A stretch of DNA of 64,000 nucleotides from Streptomyces sp. TLI_146 (GTDB lineage Bacteria; Actinomycetota; Actinomycetes; Streptomycetales; Streptomycetaceae). Below are positions 1-8,492 of the stretch, one piece after another. Positions within the stretch are counted from its first letter, which is position 1; every line of letters begins with the position of its first letter. The notes beneath the pieces were generated by a model. It saw only the letters and a list, made by a program, of their open reading frames with translations. It had not been told where the DNA came from and made no database searches. The position numbers were made by a program, and so were the translations under genes. The stretch spans positions 2,790,001-2,854,000 of the forward strand of contig NZ_PJMX01000001.1 in assembly GCF_002846415.1 (NCBI RefSeq), given 5' to 3'.

Positions 1-889
1 CGAACCCGAACACCCCCGCCGGATCCACCCCGGCGTTCGCCCCGCACCGATGCACCCCGGGATCCGCGTGCAACAGCACCTGGAACCCCGGACCGGCCGC
101 GGCCCGCACCGCGCCGACCACCTCCTCCTGAAGCGCGCGCGCCACCGCGGCCCGGTATCCGACCGTCGCCTCAAGCAGCGGAACCGCCGCCGGGGACGGC
201 GCCCCGCGCCAGACCGGCTCCAGCGACTCCCGCACCGACCCCGCCAGCCGCTCCGCGTCCAGCCCCCACTCCGCGTACCCCCGTCGGCACCCGTCGCAGA
301 AGCACAGCGACATCAGATACTGGGCCGTGTCGTCCAGCGCCACCCCCGCGATCTTGTCGTGGGCGTGCAGGTGCGCCAGGCCGTACCAGCCGCAGGACTC
401 CAGCTCCGTCCCGCGCGCCCCGGGCCGTACCGCCGCCTCCGCCGCCAGGGCGACCAGGTACGCGCGGACCTCCGGCCGCGCTATGCACGGCGCCCAGGGA
501 TAGCGGTCGCCGTACGCGTTGACCACCGAGGTCCCCGGATGCTCCGCGCCCAGGCGGGAGTTGTGGGCGAGGACGACCCAGGAGTGGACGGCGAGGCCGA
601 CCGCCGCGAGCGCCTCGGCGGCCTCGCCGTACGCGTCCCCGGGCGCCCACGACCCGGCGGCGCAGGGCCGCAGCGCACGGCCGGACCAGCGCCGTTCGTC
701 GACGGGGTACAGGACCGCCGCGTGCTCGGCCGTGACGATCCGGTGGCGCGGGTGGTGCGGGGTGAGGGCCCGCGTCGAGTGGTAGGCGGCGGCGAGCGTC
801 ACCTGCCCGACCCCGAGTGCGGCGATCCGCGCGGGCGCGTCCGGGTCGCCGATGACGTCCCAGGGGTAGAGGAACGCCGACGCCTTCAC
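1..889 (-). CDS. Conserved protein of unknown function, possibly TIM-barrel hydrolase-like (3' end outside window)
   Basis: Read leftwards from GTG at 889, this frame stays open for 296 codons to the window edge, so the C-terminus is missing. It begins MKASAFLYPWDVIGDPDAPA and contains a cysteine pair in LCFCDGC. Its start overlaps the stop of the KdgD-like gene by 4 bp (GTGA, 886-889), so the two are co-transcribed and probably act in one pathway. There is no signal peptide. The alternating strand/helix pattern and the CFCxxC motif resemble uncharacterised TIM-barrel glycoside-hydrolase-like proteins, but I do not recognise the family firmly. Reading frames on the other strand here are shadows. 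The context suggests a role in uronate or aldarate breakdown, which is inference. Confidence 0.75.
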   Translation of the reverse strand, partial: MKASAFLYPWDVIGDPDAPARIAALGVGQVTLAAAYHSTRALTPHHPRHRIVTAEHAAVLYPVDERRWSGRALRPCAAGSWAPGDAYGEAAEALAAVGLAVHSWVVLAHNSRLGAEHPGTSVVNAYGDRYPWAPCIARPEVRAYLVALAAEAAVRPGARGTELESCGWYGLAHLHAHDKIAGVALDDTAQYLMSLCFCDGCRRGYAEWGLDAERLAGSVRESLEPVWRGAPSPAAVPLLEATVGYRAAVARALQEEVVGAVRAAAGPGFQVLLHADPGVHRCGANAGVDPAGVFGF

Positions 890-1836
890 GCGCCCGCCCC
901 GTCGGCCAGCAGCGCGCGCCCCCGCTCGATCAGCGCGGCCAGCTGCTTGACGTGGGCCGCGTCCGGCTCGCCCAGCGGCGGCCGCACCTCGCCGACCTCC
1001 AGGCCCGCCAGCCGTACGCCCGCCTTGACCAGCGAGACGGCGTATCCGCGGCCCTGGTTGCGCAGTTCGACGAGCGGCACGTAGAAGCCGTCCAGAAGGC
1101 GGTCTACGGTGGCCTCGTCGCCGGTGCCGAGCGCCCGGTGGAAGGCGAGCGCGATGTCGGGGGCGAAGCAGAAGACCGCCGACGAGTAGAGCGTGACGCC
1201 GATGCCCCGGTAGGCGAGGCCGGTGAGCTCGGCCGTGGGCAGGCCGTTGAAGTAGAGGAACGCGTGGCCGGGCACCTCCCGGCGGACCGTGCTGACGATC
1301 CGCTGCATCAGGTCGAGGTCCCCGACGCCGTCCTTGAGGCCGATGATGCCGTCGGTCCGGGCGAGTTCGACGACCGTCGCGGGGGTGAGGACCGCGTTGT
1401 CGCGCTGGTAGACGATGACGTCGAGGGAGGTGGCGGCGGCGAGGGCGGTGTAGTGGCGCAGCAGCCCCTCCTGGTCGGCGACGACGAGGTACGGCGGCAG
1501 GGCGAGCAGCCCGTCGGCGCCCGCGTCCTCGGCGATCCCCGCGTACCGGATCGCGAGGGCCGTCCCGTATCCCGCTCCGGCCACCACCGGCACCCGGCCC
1601 GCGGCCTCCTCGACGGCGGCGGCCACGCACGCGTGGAACTCCTCCGGGGTGAGCGCGTGGAACTCTCCCGTACCGCAGCAGGCGAACACCGCGCCCGCGC
1701 CCGCGTCGATGCCGCTCCGCACGTGCGCGCGGAAGGCATCGAGGTCGAGGCCGCCGTCCGGCCCGAACGGGGTGACCGGGAAGAAGAGGAGACCGTCCAG
1801 GCGGGCGGCGAGCGGGGATGGGTTCTCGGGCGTCAC
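886..1836 (-). CDS. kdgD: 5-dehydro-4-deoxyglucarate dehydratase-like (DapA superfamily)
   Basis: A 316-aa class I aldolase-superfamily protein. KdgD converts 5-keto-4-deoxy-D-glucarate to 2-oxoglutarate semialdehyde, CO2 and water in oxidative hexuronate/aldarate catabolism. Seen here: the DapA-type barrel with FFPVTPF near residue 18, the CCGTGEF phosphate/carboxylate loop (53-59), Tyr143 in IVYQR and the Schiff-base lysine K168 in GLKDG. The start GTG at 1836 is preceded by GGGAG at good spacing; an in-frame GTG at 1866 would add 10 residues without a clear RBS. A divergent uronate dehydrogenase-like gene supports KdgD over true DapA, and a better lysine-pathway dapA lies at 15762. A related aldolase with another keto-acid substrate remains possible. 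Confidence 0.85.
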   Translation of the reverse strand: MTPENPSPLAARLDGLLFFPVTPFGPDGGLDLDAFRAHVRSGIDAGAGAVFACCGTGEFHALTPEEFHACVAAAVEEAAGRVPVVAGAGYGTALAIRYAGIAEDAGADGLLALPPYLVVADQEGLLRHYTALAAATSLDVIVYQRDNAVLTPATVVELARTDGIIGLKDGVGDLDLMQRIVSTVRREVPGHAFLYFNGLPTAELTGLAYRGIGVTLYSSAVFCFAPDIALAFHRALGTGDEATVDRLLDGFYVPLVELRNQGRGYAVSLVKAGVRLAGLEVGEVRPPLGEPDAAHVKQLAALIERGRALLADGAGA

Positions 1837-2142
1837 AGGCGCTCCCAGGGCAAGGTCGTCGTGCACAATTCTGATCGGTGTTTATATTTCTGAACGCCAT
1901 CACGCTATGGCAGCGCCCTGACGACGGTCAAGACGCGCAACCCCGGCGCGCGGGTGTTTTGCCCGCGGGTGACATCGCCGCCGCCATGACGTCGGAAGGC
2001 GCTCCGCGCCACACTTGACGGGGCCGGAGGGCGCTCCTAGCGTTTCCACGGATATGAATTACGTCCAGGAGGGTGTTCCCTCTGGTCGATCGACACACCG
2101 CCCCCGTCCAACCGCCCGCCGCCCACGCACCGAGGAGACCCC
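1837..2142. promoter_or_regulatory. Divergent promoter region between kdgD-like and udh-like genes
   Basis: About 300 bp without a gene, separating two divergently read catabolic genes. An AT-rich patch at about 1866-1912 (containing tgtttatatttc) sits just upstream of the kdgD start and is the likeliest promoter/operator zone for the minus strand. Near 2068-2090 there is a short imperfect palindrome (ccaggagggtgttccctctgg-like arms CCAG/CTGG). A GAGGAGA ribosome-binding site precedes the ATG at 2143. No regulator gene is adjacent. Confidence 0.45.
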
Positions 2143-2967
2143 ATGCCCGCTCCCCGCACCGTCCTGCTCACCGGCGCCGCCGGCGGAGTCGGCACCCTGA
2201 TGCGCGGGCTGCTCCCGGCGTACGGCTACGACCTGCGCCTTCTCGACACGCGGGCCATCCCCGGGGAGCCGGACGCCATCACCGCCGACCTCGGTGACCG
2301 GGGCGCGCTGCGGGAGGCGGTCCGGGGCGTCGACGCGGTCCTGCATCTGGCGGGCATCTCGCTGGAGTCCACGTTCGACAAGATCCTGCGGGCCAACGTG
2401 GAGGGCACGTACAACCTCTACGAGGCCGCGCGCGAGGAGGGCGTCGCGCGCGTGGTCTTCGCCTCCTCCAACCACGTGGTCGGCTTCACCCCGCGCCCGC
2501 CCGGCGAGCCGCCGCTGGAGCCGGACGCCCTGATCCCGGTCGACACGCCCCGCCGCCCCGACACGCTCTACGGCCTGTCCAAGTCGTTCGGCGAGGACCT
2601 GGCCCAGTTCTACTGGGACAAGTACGGCCTGGAGAGCGTCTCCGTACGGATCGGCTCCTGCTTCATGGAGCCCACCTCCGTACGGATGCTCTCGATGTGG
2701 ATGAGCCCCGGCGACGGCGCCCGGCTCTTCCACGCGGCCCTCACCGCCGAGGGCGTCGGCCACACCGTGGTCTACGGGTCCTCCGCCAACACCCGGCTGT
2801 GGTGGGACCTCTCGTCGGCGCGGGCGCTCGGGTACGAGCCCCAGGACGACTCCGAGCAGTACGCCGAGAAGCTGATCGCCGAGCAGGGCGAGCTCGACCC
2901 CCACGACCCGGGCCAGTCCTTCCTCGGCGGCCACTTCACGACCGACCCGCCGGTGTGGCCGTACTGA
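2143..2967 (+). CDS. udh: NAD-dependent epimerase/dehydratase, uronate dehydrogenase-like
   Basis: A 274-aa extended-type SDR. Uronate dehydrogenase oxidises D-glucuronate or D-galacturonate to the aldarolactone with NAD+. Seen here: Rossmann glycine motif GAAGGVG (residues 11-17), the acidic D35 after strand 2 that favours NAD, ASSNH around 107-111, and catalytic YxxxK as Y143/K147 (YGLSK). Length matches bacterial Udh (about 265-275 aa) rather than longer sugar-nucleotide epimerases. A strong GAGGAGA site precedes the ATG. Divergence from a KdgD-like dehydratase fits the oxidative uronate route; the intermediate lactone isomerase is not in the window. Substrate identity is inferred. Confidence 0.8.
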   Translation: MPAPRTVLLTGAAGGVGTLMRGLLPAYGYDLRLLDTRAIPGEPDAITADLGDRGALREAVRGVDAVLHLAGISLESTFDKILRANVEGTYNLYEAAREEGVARVVFASSNHVVGFTPRPPGEPPLEPDALIPVDTPRRPDTLYGLSKSFGEDLAQFYWDKYGLESVSVRIGSCFMEPTSVRMLSMWMSPGDGARLFHAALTAEGVGHTVVYGSSANTRLWWDLSSARALGYEPQDDSEQYAEKLIAEQGELDPHDPGQSFLGGHFTTDPPVWPY

Positions 2968-3057
2968 ACCCGGCAGGGGCACGGGCGTATCCGCGACGGT
3001 TCACGAATTGGCGGGACGTTCAAGGAACCGTAAAGCCGTGCCGCTCGTTCCCGGGAC

Positions 3058-4248
3058 ATGACCGCAATGACACCTGGCTCGAACCTTCCGCTCCCGACCG
3101 CCCGCGTGGCGGTGGACGTCGCCGCTCCGGTGCGGCTCGACGTGTCGGGCCTGTTGCTCACCGCCGACGGCAAGGTGCGCTCGGACGACGACTTCATCTT
3201 CTACAACCAGCCCTCGGGCCCCGGTGTCACCTACCGGTCCGGCGGCGGCACCGCCCCGGACGCGATCGTGGTGGACACCTCGGCGGTGCCGCCCGGCATC
3301 GAGAAGATCGTGGTCACCGCCAGCCCCGACGCCGCGGGCCAGACCTTCCAGGGCATCGAGCCCACCGCCACGCTGCGCAACGCCGACGACGGCAGCGTGA
3401 TCGCCACCTTCACCCCGCCGCAGCTCGGCAGCGAGACCGCGCTGGTCGTCATGGAGGTCTATCTGCGCGGCGGCGCCTGGAAGGCCCGCGCGGTGGGCCA
3501 GGGGTACGCGAACGGGCTGGCGGGTATCGCCACCGACTTCGGCGTCACGGTCGAGGAGCCCCCGGCCGCCGCGCCCGCCCCCGCCGCACCGGCCCCGGCC
3601 GCCCCCGTGGCCGCACCGCCGATGCCCGCCGCTCCCCCGGCTCCGGCCGCTCCGGCGGCCGCGCCGAGCGGGAAGATCAACCTGGACAAGGGCCGCGTCA
3701 GCCTCCAGAAGAACCAGACGGTGTCGCTGGTCAAGGGCGGCCGCCCGCTGCTCTCCCAGGTCAAGATGGGTCTCGGCTGGGAGCCCGCGTTCCGCGGCAA
3801 GGACATCGACCTGGACGCCTCGGTGATCGCGTACGGGCCGCAGCGCAACCACCTGGACAGCTGCTACTTCGGCAAGCTCTCGATCCTGGGCGGCGCGGTC
3901 AAGCACTCCGGCGACAACCTCACGGGCGAGGGCGCGGGCGACGACGAGGTGATCGTCGTCGACCTGGGCCGTATCCCGGCGGAGGCGACGGGCCTGGTCT
4001 TCACGGTGAACTCGTTCTCCGGTCAGAAGTTCACCGAGGTCGCCAAGGCGTACTGCCGACTGATCGACGGCGCGACCGGCGAGGAGCTGGTCCGCTTCGA
4101 CCTGACCACCGCCGAGCCGCAGACCGGGGTGATGATGGCCAAGCTGATCAAGCAGTTCTCCGGCGAGTGGGAGATGACGGCGCTGGGCAACTTCGTGAAG
4201 TCCCGGACGGTACGGGGGATGGTGAAGCCGTCGGCCGAGGCGCTCTGA
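3058..4248 (+). CDS. TerD-family tellurium resistance / stress protein, two tandem TerD domains
   Basis: A 396-aa cytoplasmic protein. TerD domains are calcium-binding beta-sandwiches of stress and tellurite-resistance systems. Residues about 15-165 form one TerD-like domain (LTADGKVRSDDDFIFYNQP); an Ala/Pro-rich linker spans about 166-202; residues about 203-396 form a second domain (WEPAFRGKDIDLDASVIAYG and a later GEGAGDDEVIVVDL) with the acidic calcium-ligand positions. Most TerD proteins have one domain. It stands alone, with no terABC or other ter genes nearby, and is followed by a strong hairpin. A housekeeping stress or differentiation role is as likely as tellurite resistance. Confidence 0.88.
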   Translation: MTAMTPGSNLPLPTARVAVDVAAPVRLDVSGLLLTADGKVRSDDDFIFYNQPSGPGVTYRSGGGTAPDAIVVDTSAVPPGIEKIVVTASPDAAGQTFQGIEPTATLRNADDGSVIATFTPPQLGSETALVVMEVYLRGGAWKARAVGQGYANGLAGIATDFGVTVEEPPAAAPAPAAPAPAAPVAAPPMPAAPPAPAAPAAAPSGKINLDKGRVSLQKNQTVSLVKGGRPLLSQVKMGLGWEPAFRGKDIDLDASVIAYGPQRNHLDSCYFGKLSILGGAVKHSGDNLTGEGAGDDEVIVVDLGRIPAEATGLVFTVNSFSGQKFTEVAKAYCRLIDGATGEELVRFDLTTAEPQTGVMMAKLIKQFSGEWEMTALGNFVKSRTVRGMVKPSAEAL

Positions 4249-4284
4249 CCCGTACGGGAGAGGACCGGGACGGCCCGAGACGAC

Positions 4285-4323
4285 CGGGGCCCGTGATCCG
4301 CCGCGCGCGGATGACGGGCCCCG
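4285..4323 (+). terminator. Strong hairpin terminator after the TerD gene
   Basis: 17-bp arms (4285-4301 and 4307-4323) pair with a single G-G mismatch around a 5-nt loop. It lies 37 bp after the TerD stop. There is no U tract, as usual for Streptomyces terminators. Confidence 0.75.
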
Positions 4324-4359
4324 CGCGTTTCCACGACGCGGCCCGAGACCGAGCGTAGG

Positions 4360-4378
4360 TTGTCGACAATTGTCGATA
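4360..4378. promoter_or_regulatory. Palindromic operator-like site upstream of the ketoacyl synthase
   Basis: A perfect 10-bp palindrome TTGTCGACAA (4360-4369) is followed at once by a second half-copy, TTGTCGATA. It is notably less GC-rich than its surroundings and lies about 77 bp upstream of the gene at 4455. GntR-family regulators often bind such short palindromes; no binding protein is suggested by the neighbours. Confidence 0.4.
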
Positions 4379-4454
4379 CTCCACAACACCTCCCGGACAA
4401 ATCGATCCGTTCGGCCGCTCCCCACACCCGCCCGCGACTGGCAGGGTCGAGGGC

Positions 4455-5672
4455 ATGAACGATCATGAAGACGTAGTGGTGACCGGGCTCGGCGCGATCA
4501 CCCCGCTCGGCGCCGACACCGCGTCCACCTGGTCCGGACTGCTCACCGGCAAGTCCGGCGTGTCCCTGCTCACCGAGGAGTGGGCGACGGACCTGCCGGT
4601 CCGGGTCGCGGCGGGTCTGCCGGTCGACCCGGTCTCGCTGCTCGACCGGGTGGAGGCGCGGCGCCTTGACCGATGTGAACAACTGGCGCTGATCAGCTCC
4701 CGCGAGGCCTGGCGGGACGCGGGCACCCCCGAGGTCGAGCCCGAGCGCCTTGCGGTGGTGATCGGCACCGGCACCGGCGGTGTGCTGACCACGCTGGGCC
4801 AGGACGACACGTACGAGAAGAGCGGGGCGCGCAGGCTCTCGCCGTACGCCGTGCCGATGCTGATGCCCAACGGCCCGGCGGCCTGGGTCTCCATGGACCT
4901 GGGCGCACGGGGCGGGGCGCGCACCCCGGTGAGCGCCTGCGCGTCCGGGGCCGAGGCCATCGCGATGGGGCTCGACCTGATCCGCGCGGGCCGGGCCGAC
5001 GTGGTGGTCGCGGGCGGCACGGAGGCCTGTCTGCACCCGTTCACGCTCGCCGCGTTCGCGCAGATGAAGGCGCTGTCGCCGCAGGAGCACGACCCCGAGA
5101 CGGTGTCCCGGCCGTTCGACGCGGACCGCAGCGGGTTCGTGATGGGCGAGGGCGCGGGCGTACTCGTCCTGGAGCGGGCCTCCTTCGCACGGGCGCGACA
5201 GGCGCGGGTGTACGGGGCGGTGGCGGGGGCGGCCGTGACCTCCAGCGCCGACCACATCACCGCGTCCGACGTGGCCGGGCAGGTCCGGGCGATCGAGACG
5301 GCGCTGCGGGACGCCGACCTGGGCCCCGCCGACATCGGCGTGGTGCACGCGCACGCCACGTCGACGCCGTCGGGCGACCTGGCCGAGGCGGACGCGGTGG
5401 AGCGGGCGATCGGCACGCACGCGGTGGTCACCGCGACGAAGTCGATGACCGGCCACATGCTGGGGGCGTCCGGGGCGGTGGGAGCGATGGCGGCCCTGCT
5501 CGCCCTCCACGAGGGCACGGTCCCTGCCACACGCAATCTGGAACGGCTGGATCCGGCGGTGCGACTCGATGTGGTGGCGGGGGCGAATCGTACGGGCTCG
5601 TGGGATGCCGCCCTGGCCAACTCCTTCGGTTTCGGGGGCCACAACGTGAGCCTGATCCTGAAGCGGTCCTGA
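4455..5672 (+). CDS. Beta-ketoacyl-ACP synthase (KAS II / FabF-like)
   Basis: A 405-aa thiolase-fold condensing enzyme that would catalyse decarboxylative Claisen condensation of an acyl thioester with malonyl-ACP. Seen here: VVVTGLGAITPLG at the N-terminus, nucleophile C162 in VSACASG, a first histidine in HATSTPSGD, the TATKSMTGHMLGASGA lysine/histidine segment, and the C-terminal NSFGFGGHN. All catalytic residues are present. It is a single gene with no ACP, ketoreductase or malonyltransferase beside it, so it is not the core fabDHF set. It may serve a specialised or storage-lipid role; the product is unknown. Confidence 0.88.
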   Translation: MNDHEDVVVTGLGAITPLGADTASTWSGLLTGKSGVSLLTEEWATDLPVRVAAGLPVDPVSLLDRVEARRLDRCEQLALISSREAWRDAGTPEVEPERLAVVIGTGTGGVLTTLGQDDTYEKSGARRLSPYAVPMLMPNGPAAWVSMDLGARGGARTPVSACASGAEAIAMGLDLIRAGRADVVVAGGTEACLHPFTLAAFAQMKALSPQEHDPETVSRPFDADRSGFVMGEGAGVLVLERASFARARQARVYGAVAGAAVTSSADHITASDVAGQVRAIETALRDADLGPADIGVVHAHATSTPSGDLAEADAVERAIGTHAVVTATKSMTGHMLGASGAVGAMAALLALHEGTVPATRNLERLDPAVRLDVVAGANRTGSWDAALANSFGFGGHNVSLILKRS

Positions 5673-6119
5673 CTGGGCGCGGTCAGTTCCCCACCCCGCC
5701 CCTTCCCGGCTGTGACATGTGCGGCTCCGCCGCGTGGCCTCCGGCGGGCGGCCGGTTTCCTTCGTCTGCGGACCGTGGGCGGCTGGTCGCGCAGTTCCCC
5801 GCGCCCCTAACTGCCTAGGGGCGCGGGGCTGTGACATGTGCGGCCCCGCCGCGCGGGCGCGAGCAGCCCAGCACGGCCCGCAGACGAAGGGGCTTACCCA
5901 CCCACCCCGTGCCCCCGGCTGGGTCTGGGGCGCAGCCCCGAAGCGGGGTGCAGGGGCCGCAGGCCCCGCAAAGGGGGTCCGGGGGCGTAGCCCCCCCCGG
6001 GAGAACCCACCTCAGCCCCCACCCACCCCCGGAGGGTTCAGGCGAAGGGGCGGGGTGGGGCGCAACCAGGAGTGGGGCCCCACGCGTCGCACATCCTGAC
6101 GGACGTCAGAGGAGGTGCG
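5673..6119. repeat. Intergenic block of GC-rich repeats
   Basis: 447 bp with no credible gene. It holds two direct copies of a 27-nt element, at 5709-5735 and 5828-5854 (one mismatch). Between them (about 5764-5832) is the palindromic repeat with the core GCAGTTCCCCGCGCCCCT, facing its inverted copy AGGGGCGCGGGG. From about 5930 to 6005 lies a second repeat type of interlocking short hairpins (GGGGCGCAGCCCC, GGGGCCGCAGGCCCC, GGGGGCGTAGCCCCC). Such elements are common between Streptomyces genes. Confidence 0.7.
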
Positions 6120-8387
6120 GTGGGCGAGATAGGCGGATACCGCCTCGTCGCGCTGCTCGGCGACGGCGGCATGGGCCAAGTACACCTGGCCCGAGCCGCC
6201 TCCGGCAGACTCGTCGCGCTGAAGACCGTGCACCCGCACCTCGCCGCCGACCCCCGCTTCCGCGAACGCTTCCGCCGCGAGGTGGCGGCCGCCAGAGCGG
6301 TGGACGGCCCGTACACCGCAGGCGTGCTCGCGGCCGACCCGGACGCCGAACCCCCGTGGCTGGCCACGGCGTACGCCGCGGGCCCCGCCCTCTCCGAGGC
6401 CGTCTCCGCGCTCGGCCCCCTCGGCCCCCGCCAGCTCGCCGCGCTCGGCGCCCTGCTGGCGGAGGCGCTGGCCGCCGTGCACGCGGCGCACCTCGTCCAC
6501 CGCGACCTCAAGCCCGCCAATGTGATCGTGACCCGGGACGGCCCGAAGGTCATCGACTTCGGGATCGCGAAGGGGACCACGGGGGCCACGGGGGCCACGG
6601 GGGCCACGGGGGCCACGGGTGTTACAGACGCGGATACGCAGACGCTCACCCACCCCGGCGAGATCCTCGGCTCCCCCGGCTTCATCGCCCCCGAACAGCT
6701 CGCCCGCCAGGGCGAACCCGGACCCCCCGCCGACGTCTTCGCGCTCGGCGGGCTGCTCGCGCTCTGCGCCACCGGCCGCAACCCGTTCGGCGCGGGCAGC
6801 GCCCCGCAGGTCCTGTACCGCACGCTCCACGAGGAGCCTGACCTCGACGGCGTACCGGGGGACGACTGGCGGGAGTTCCTCGGCCGGTGTCTGGCCCGCG
6901 AGCCCGCCGACCGGCCCGCCGTCGCCGAGGTGCTGGCGTGGTGCGCCGGGCGCAGCGCCCCCGAGCCCTGGTGGGAGCAGGAGCCGGTCACCGGTCTGAT
7001 ACGCCAGCACGAGGAGGCCACCGCAGAGTTGATCGAGGCGGCGCCCGCCCCGGTCGCCGCCGCGCCGCCCGCCGACCCCGCCCGCGCCTCCCGCCGCCGC
7101 TTCCTCCTCTGGTCCGCCTCCGGCGCCGTCTGCGCCGCCGGAATCCCGACGGCGGTCGCCCTCGGCAAGGACGGGAGCGAAAGCGCCGAGCGCCCCGCCC
7201 CCGCCGCCTACCCGCGCGGCCGCGCCCTGTGGACCCGCGAACTCGGCCCCACCCAGTACGGCGGCGCCCTGATCCGCCACGGCGACGCCCTCTACGTCCA
7301 CGACTCCGCCTCCCTCACCCGCCTCGACCCCGCCACCGGCGCCGTCCGCTGGCAGCGGGAGGCCAAGGGCGTCAGCCAGGTCGTGCCGCACGGCGAGGAC
7401 GTCGTCCACCTCGTACGCGCCGAGCTCTCCGGTGCCCCGGCCCTCGTCGCGCTCGACGCCGCCACCGGCGAGACCCGCTGGGAGACCCGGGACCCGCGGC
7501 TCGAAGGGCTGCGGCCGCGCACCTCGCTCCTGCCCGACGACGTCGAACGGGAAGGCTCCCGGGGCATGTTCGCGCTCGGCGACGCGGTGGCGTGCCTCGT
7601 CACGTACGAGCCGTACGACACCGCGTGGTCGCGGCGCACCGGGCACGGGCGGCCCTGGCGGGCGTACGGCTACGACCCGGCGACCGGCGAGGGGCTCTGG
7701 TACCACGAGGGGACGGCCGCCGGGGTGACGGCGGTGCGGTACGCGGGCGGGCGGTTCGCGGTCGCCGTGTCCGACCACGCCCAGTCGGACGGGCCCGAGC
7801 AGCTCAAGGCCCGCGCGCGGGACCCGCTCCACGTGCTGCGGGCCCGGGACGGCCGCCCGGAGACGACCGTCACGGGCGGCGCACCGCGGCCGGACGCCCA
7901 TCCCGGGGCCACGGGCACGGGCTACTTCGCGCTCGGCGAGGCCGTCAGCGCCGTCGATCTGGCGGCCCGGACCACGCTGTGGTCCCGGGGCGTCACCGGC
8001 TCGGTCTCCGTGACACCGACGGCCACCGACGGCCTGGTGCACGCCGCTTCGCACACGGAGGTGAGCGCCCTGGACGCGGCCACCGGGCGGACCCGCTGGC
8101 TGCGCACGGACGTACGACGGCTGACCGACGCACCCCACGCCTCGCCGCCGCCCCTGCTCTCCGAGGGGCGGCTGTACGTCACCGGGCCGGAGCCGGGCAG
8201 CGGCCGGCTCGCGCTGGGCGGGCCGAAGTGGGGGCTGCACGCGCTGGACCCGGCGACGGGGAAGCTGAGGTGGGCCGTGCCGTTCGAGGGCCACGACGAC
8301 CTGCTCGGGTGCGCCGGGGGCGGACTGGTGCACGTGCGCGCCGGCTCGGTCGTCACCACCTTCCGCGGCCCGGACGGCGCCGTATGA
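6120..8387 (+). CDS. Serine/threonine protein kinase with C-terminal PQQ-like beta-propeller
   Basis: A 755-aa receptor-like kinase. Kinase domain about residues 4-250: glycine loop GDGGMGQVHLA, VALK lysine, HRDLKPANV catalytic loop, DFGIAKG, and APEQ closing the activation segment. A basic stretch RRR and one hydrophobic segment (about 317-340) form a membrane anchor. The remainder carries repeated GALYVHDSASLTRLDPATGAVRW-like blades typical of PQQ-binding-like propellers, probably outside the cell as a sensor or scaffold. The start GTG at 6120 has AGGAGG just upstream; an ATG at 6072 lies in the repeat region and is less likely. Unusually, a 9-bp tandem repeat encodes Thr-Gly-Ala repeats inside the activation segment. 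Confidence 0.9.
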   Translation: MGEIGGYRLVALLGDGGMGQVHLARAASGRLVALKTVHPHLAADPRFRERFRREVAAARAVDGPYTAGVLAADPDAEPPWLATAYAAGPALSEAVSALGPLGPRQLAALGALLAEALAAVHAAHLVHRDLKPANVIVTRDGPKVIDFGIAKGTTGATGATGATGATGVTDADTQTLTHPGEILGSPGFIAPEQLARQGEPGPPADVFALGGLLALCATGRNPFGAGSAPQVLYRTLHEEPDLDGVPGDDWREFLGRCLAREPADRPAVAEVLAWCAGRSAPEPWWEQEPVTGLIRQHEEATAELIEAAPAPVAAAPPADPARASRRRFLLWSASGAVCAAGIPTAVALGKDGSESAERPAPAAYPRGRALWTRELGPTQYGGALIRHGDALYVHDSASLTRLDPATGAVRWQREAKGVSQVVPHGEDVVHLVRAELSGAPALVALDAATGETRWETRDPRLEGLRPRTSLLPDDVEREGSRGMFALGDAVACLVTYEPYDTAWSRRTGHGRPWRAYGYDPATGEGLWYHEGTAAGVTAVRYAGGRFAVAVSDHAQSDGPEQLKARARDPLHVLRARDGRPETTVTGGAPRPDAHPGATGTGYFALGEAVSAVDLAARTTLWSRGVTGSVSVTPTATDGLVHAASHTEVSALDAATGRTRWLRTDVRRLTDAPHASPPPLLSEGRLYVTGPEPGSGRLALGGPKWGLHALDPATGKLRWAVPFEGHDDLLGCAGGGLVHVRAGSVVTTFRGPDGAV
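6579..6617 (+). repeat. 9-bp tandem repeat (ACGGGGGCC x4 plus partial) in the kinase activation segment
   Basis: Four exact copies of ACGGGGGCC plus a fifth partial unit encode (Thr-Gly-Ala)4-Thr-Gly, between the DFG and APE motifs of the kinase gene. Unit length is a multiple of three, so copy-number change would lengthen or shorten the loop without a frameshift. Confidence 0.9.
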
Positions 8388-8441
8388 CGGACCCGCTGCT
8401 CGCCTCGGCCGACGACCCGGTGCCGGAGACTCGGCGGGCTG

Positions 8442-8478
8442 GTACGCCCGTATCGGCAAGGCGTCGATACGGGCGTAC
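8442..8478. terminator. Bidirectional terminator between convergent kinase and phoX-like genes
   Basis: Perfect 14-bp inverted repeat, GTACGCCCGTATCG at 8442-8455 and its complement at 8465-8478, with a 9-nt loop. It sits in the 105-bp gap between two convergent stops. Confidence 0.8.
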
Positions 8479-8492
8479 GACAGACCCTCCGG

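Noticed and set aside
886..1836. Assignment as a second lysine-pathway dapA
   Set aside because: Coupled and divergent uronate-type genes plus FFPVTPF/YQRDN sequence features fit KdgD; the gene at 15762 has the complete DapA motifs.
6579..6617. Short tandem repeat as CRISPR
   Set aside because: 9-bp units without spacers, in frame within a kinase gene.
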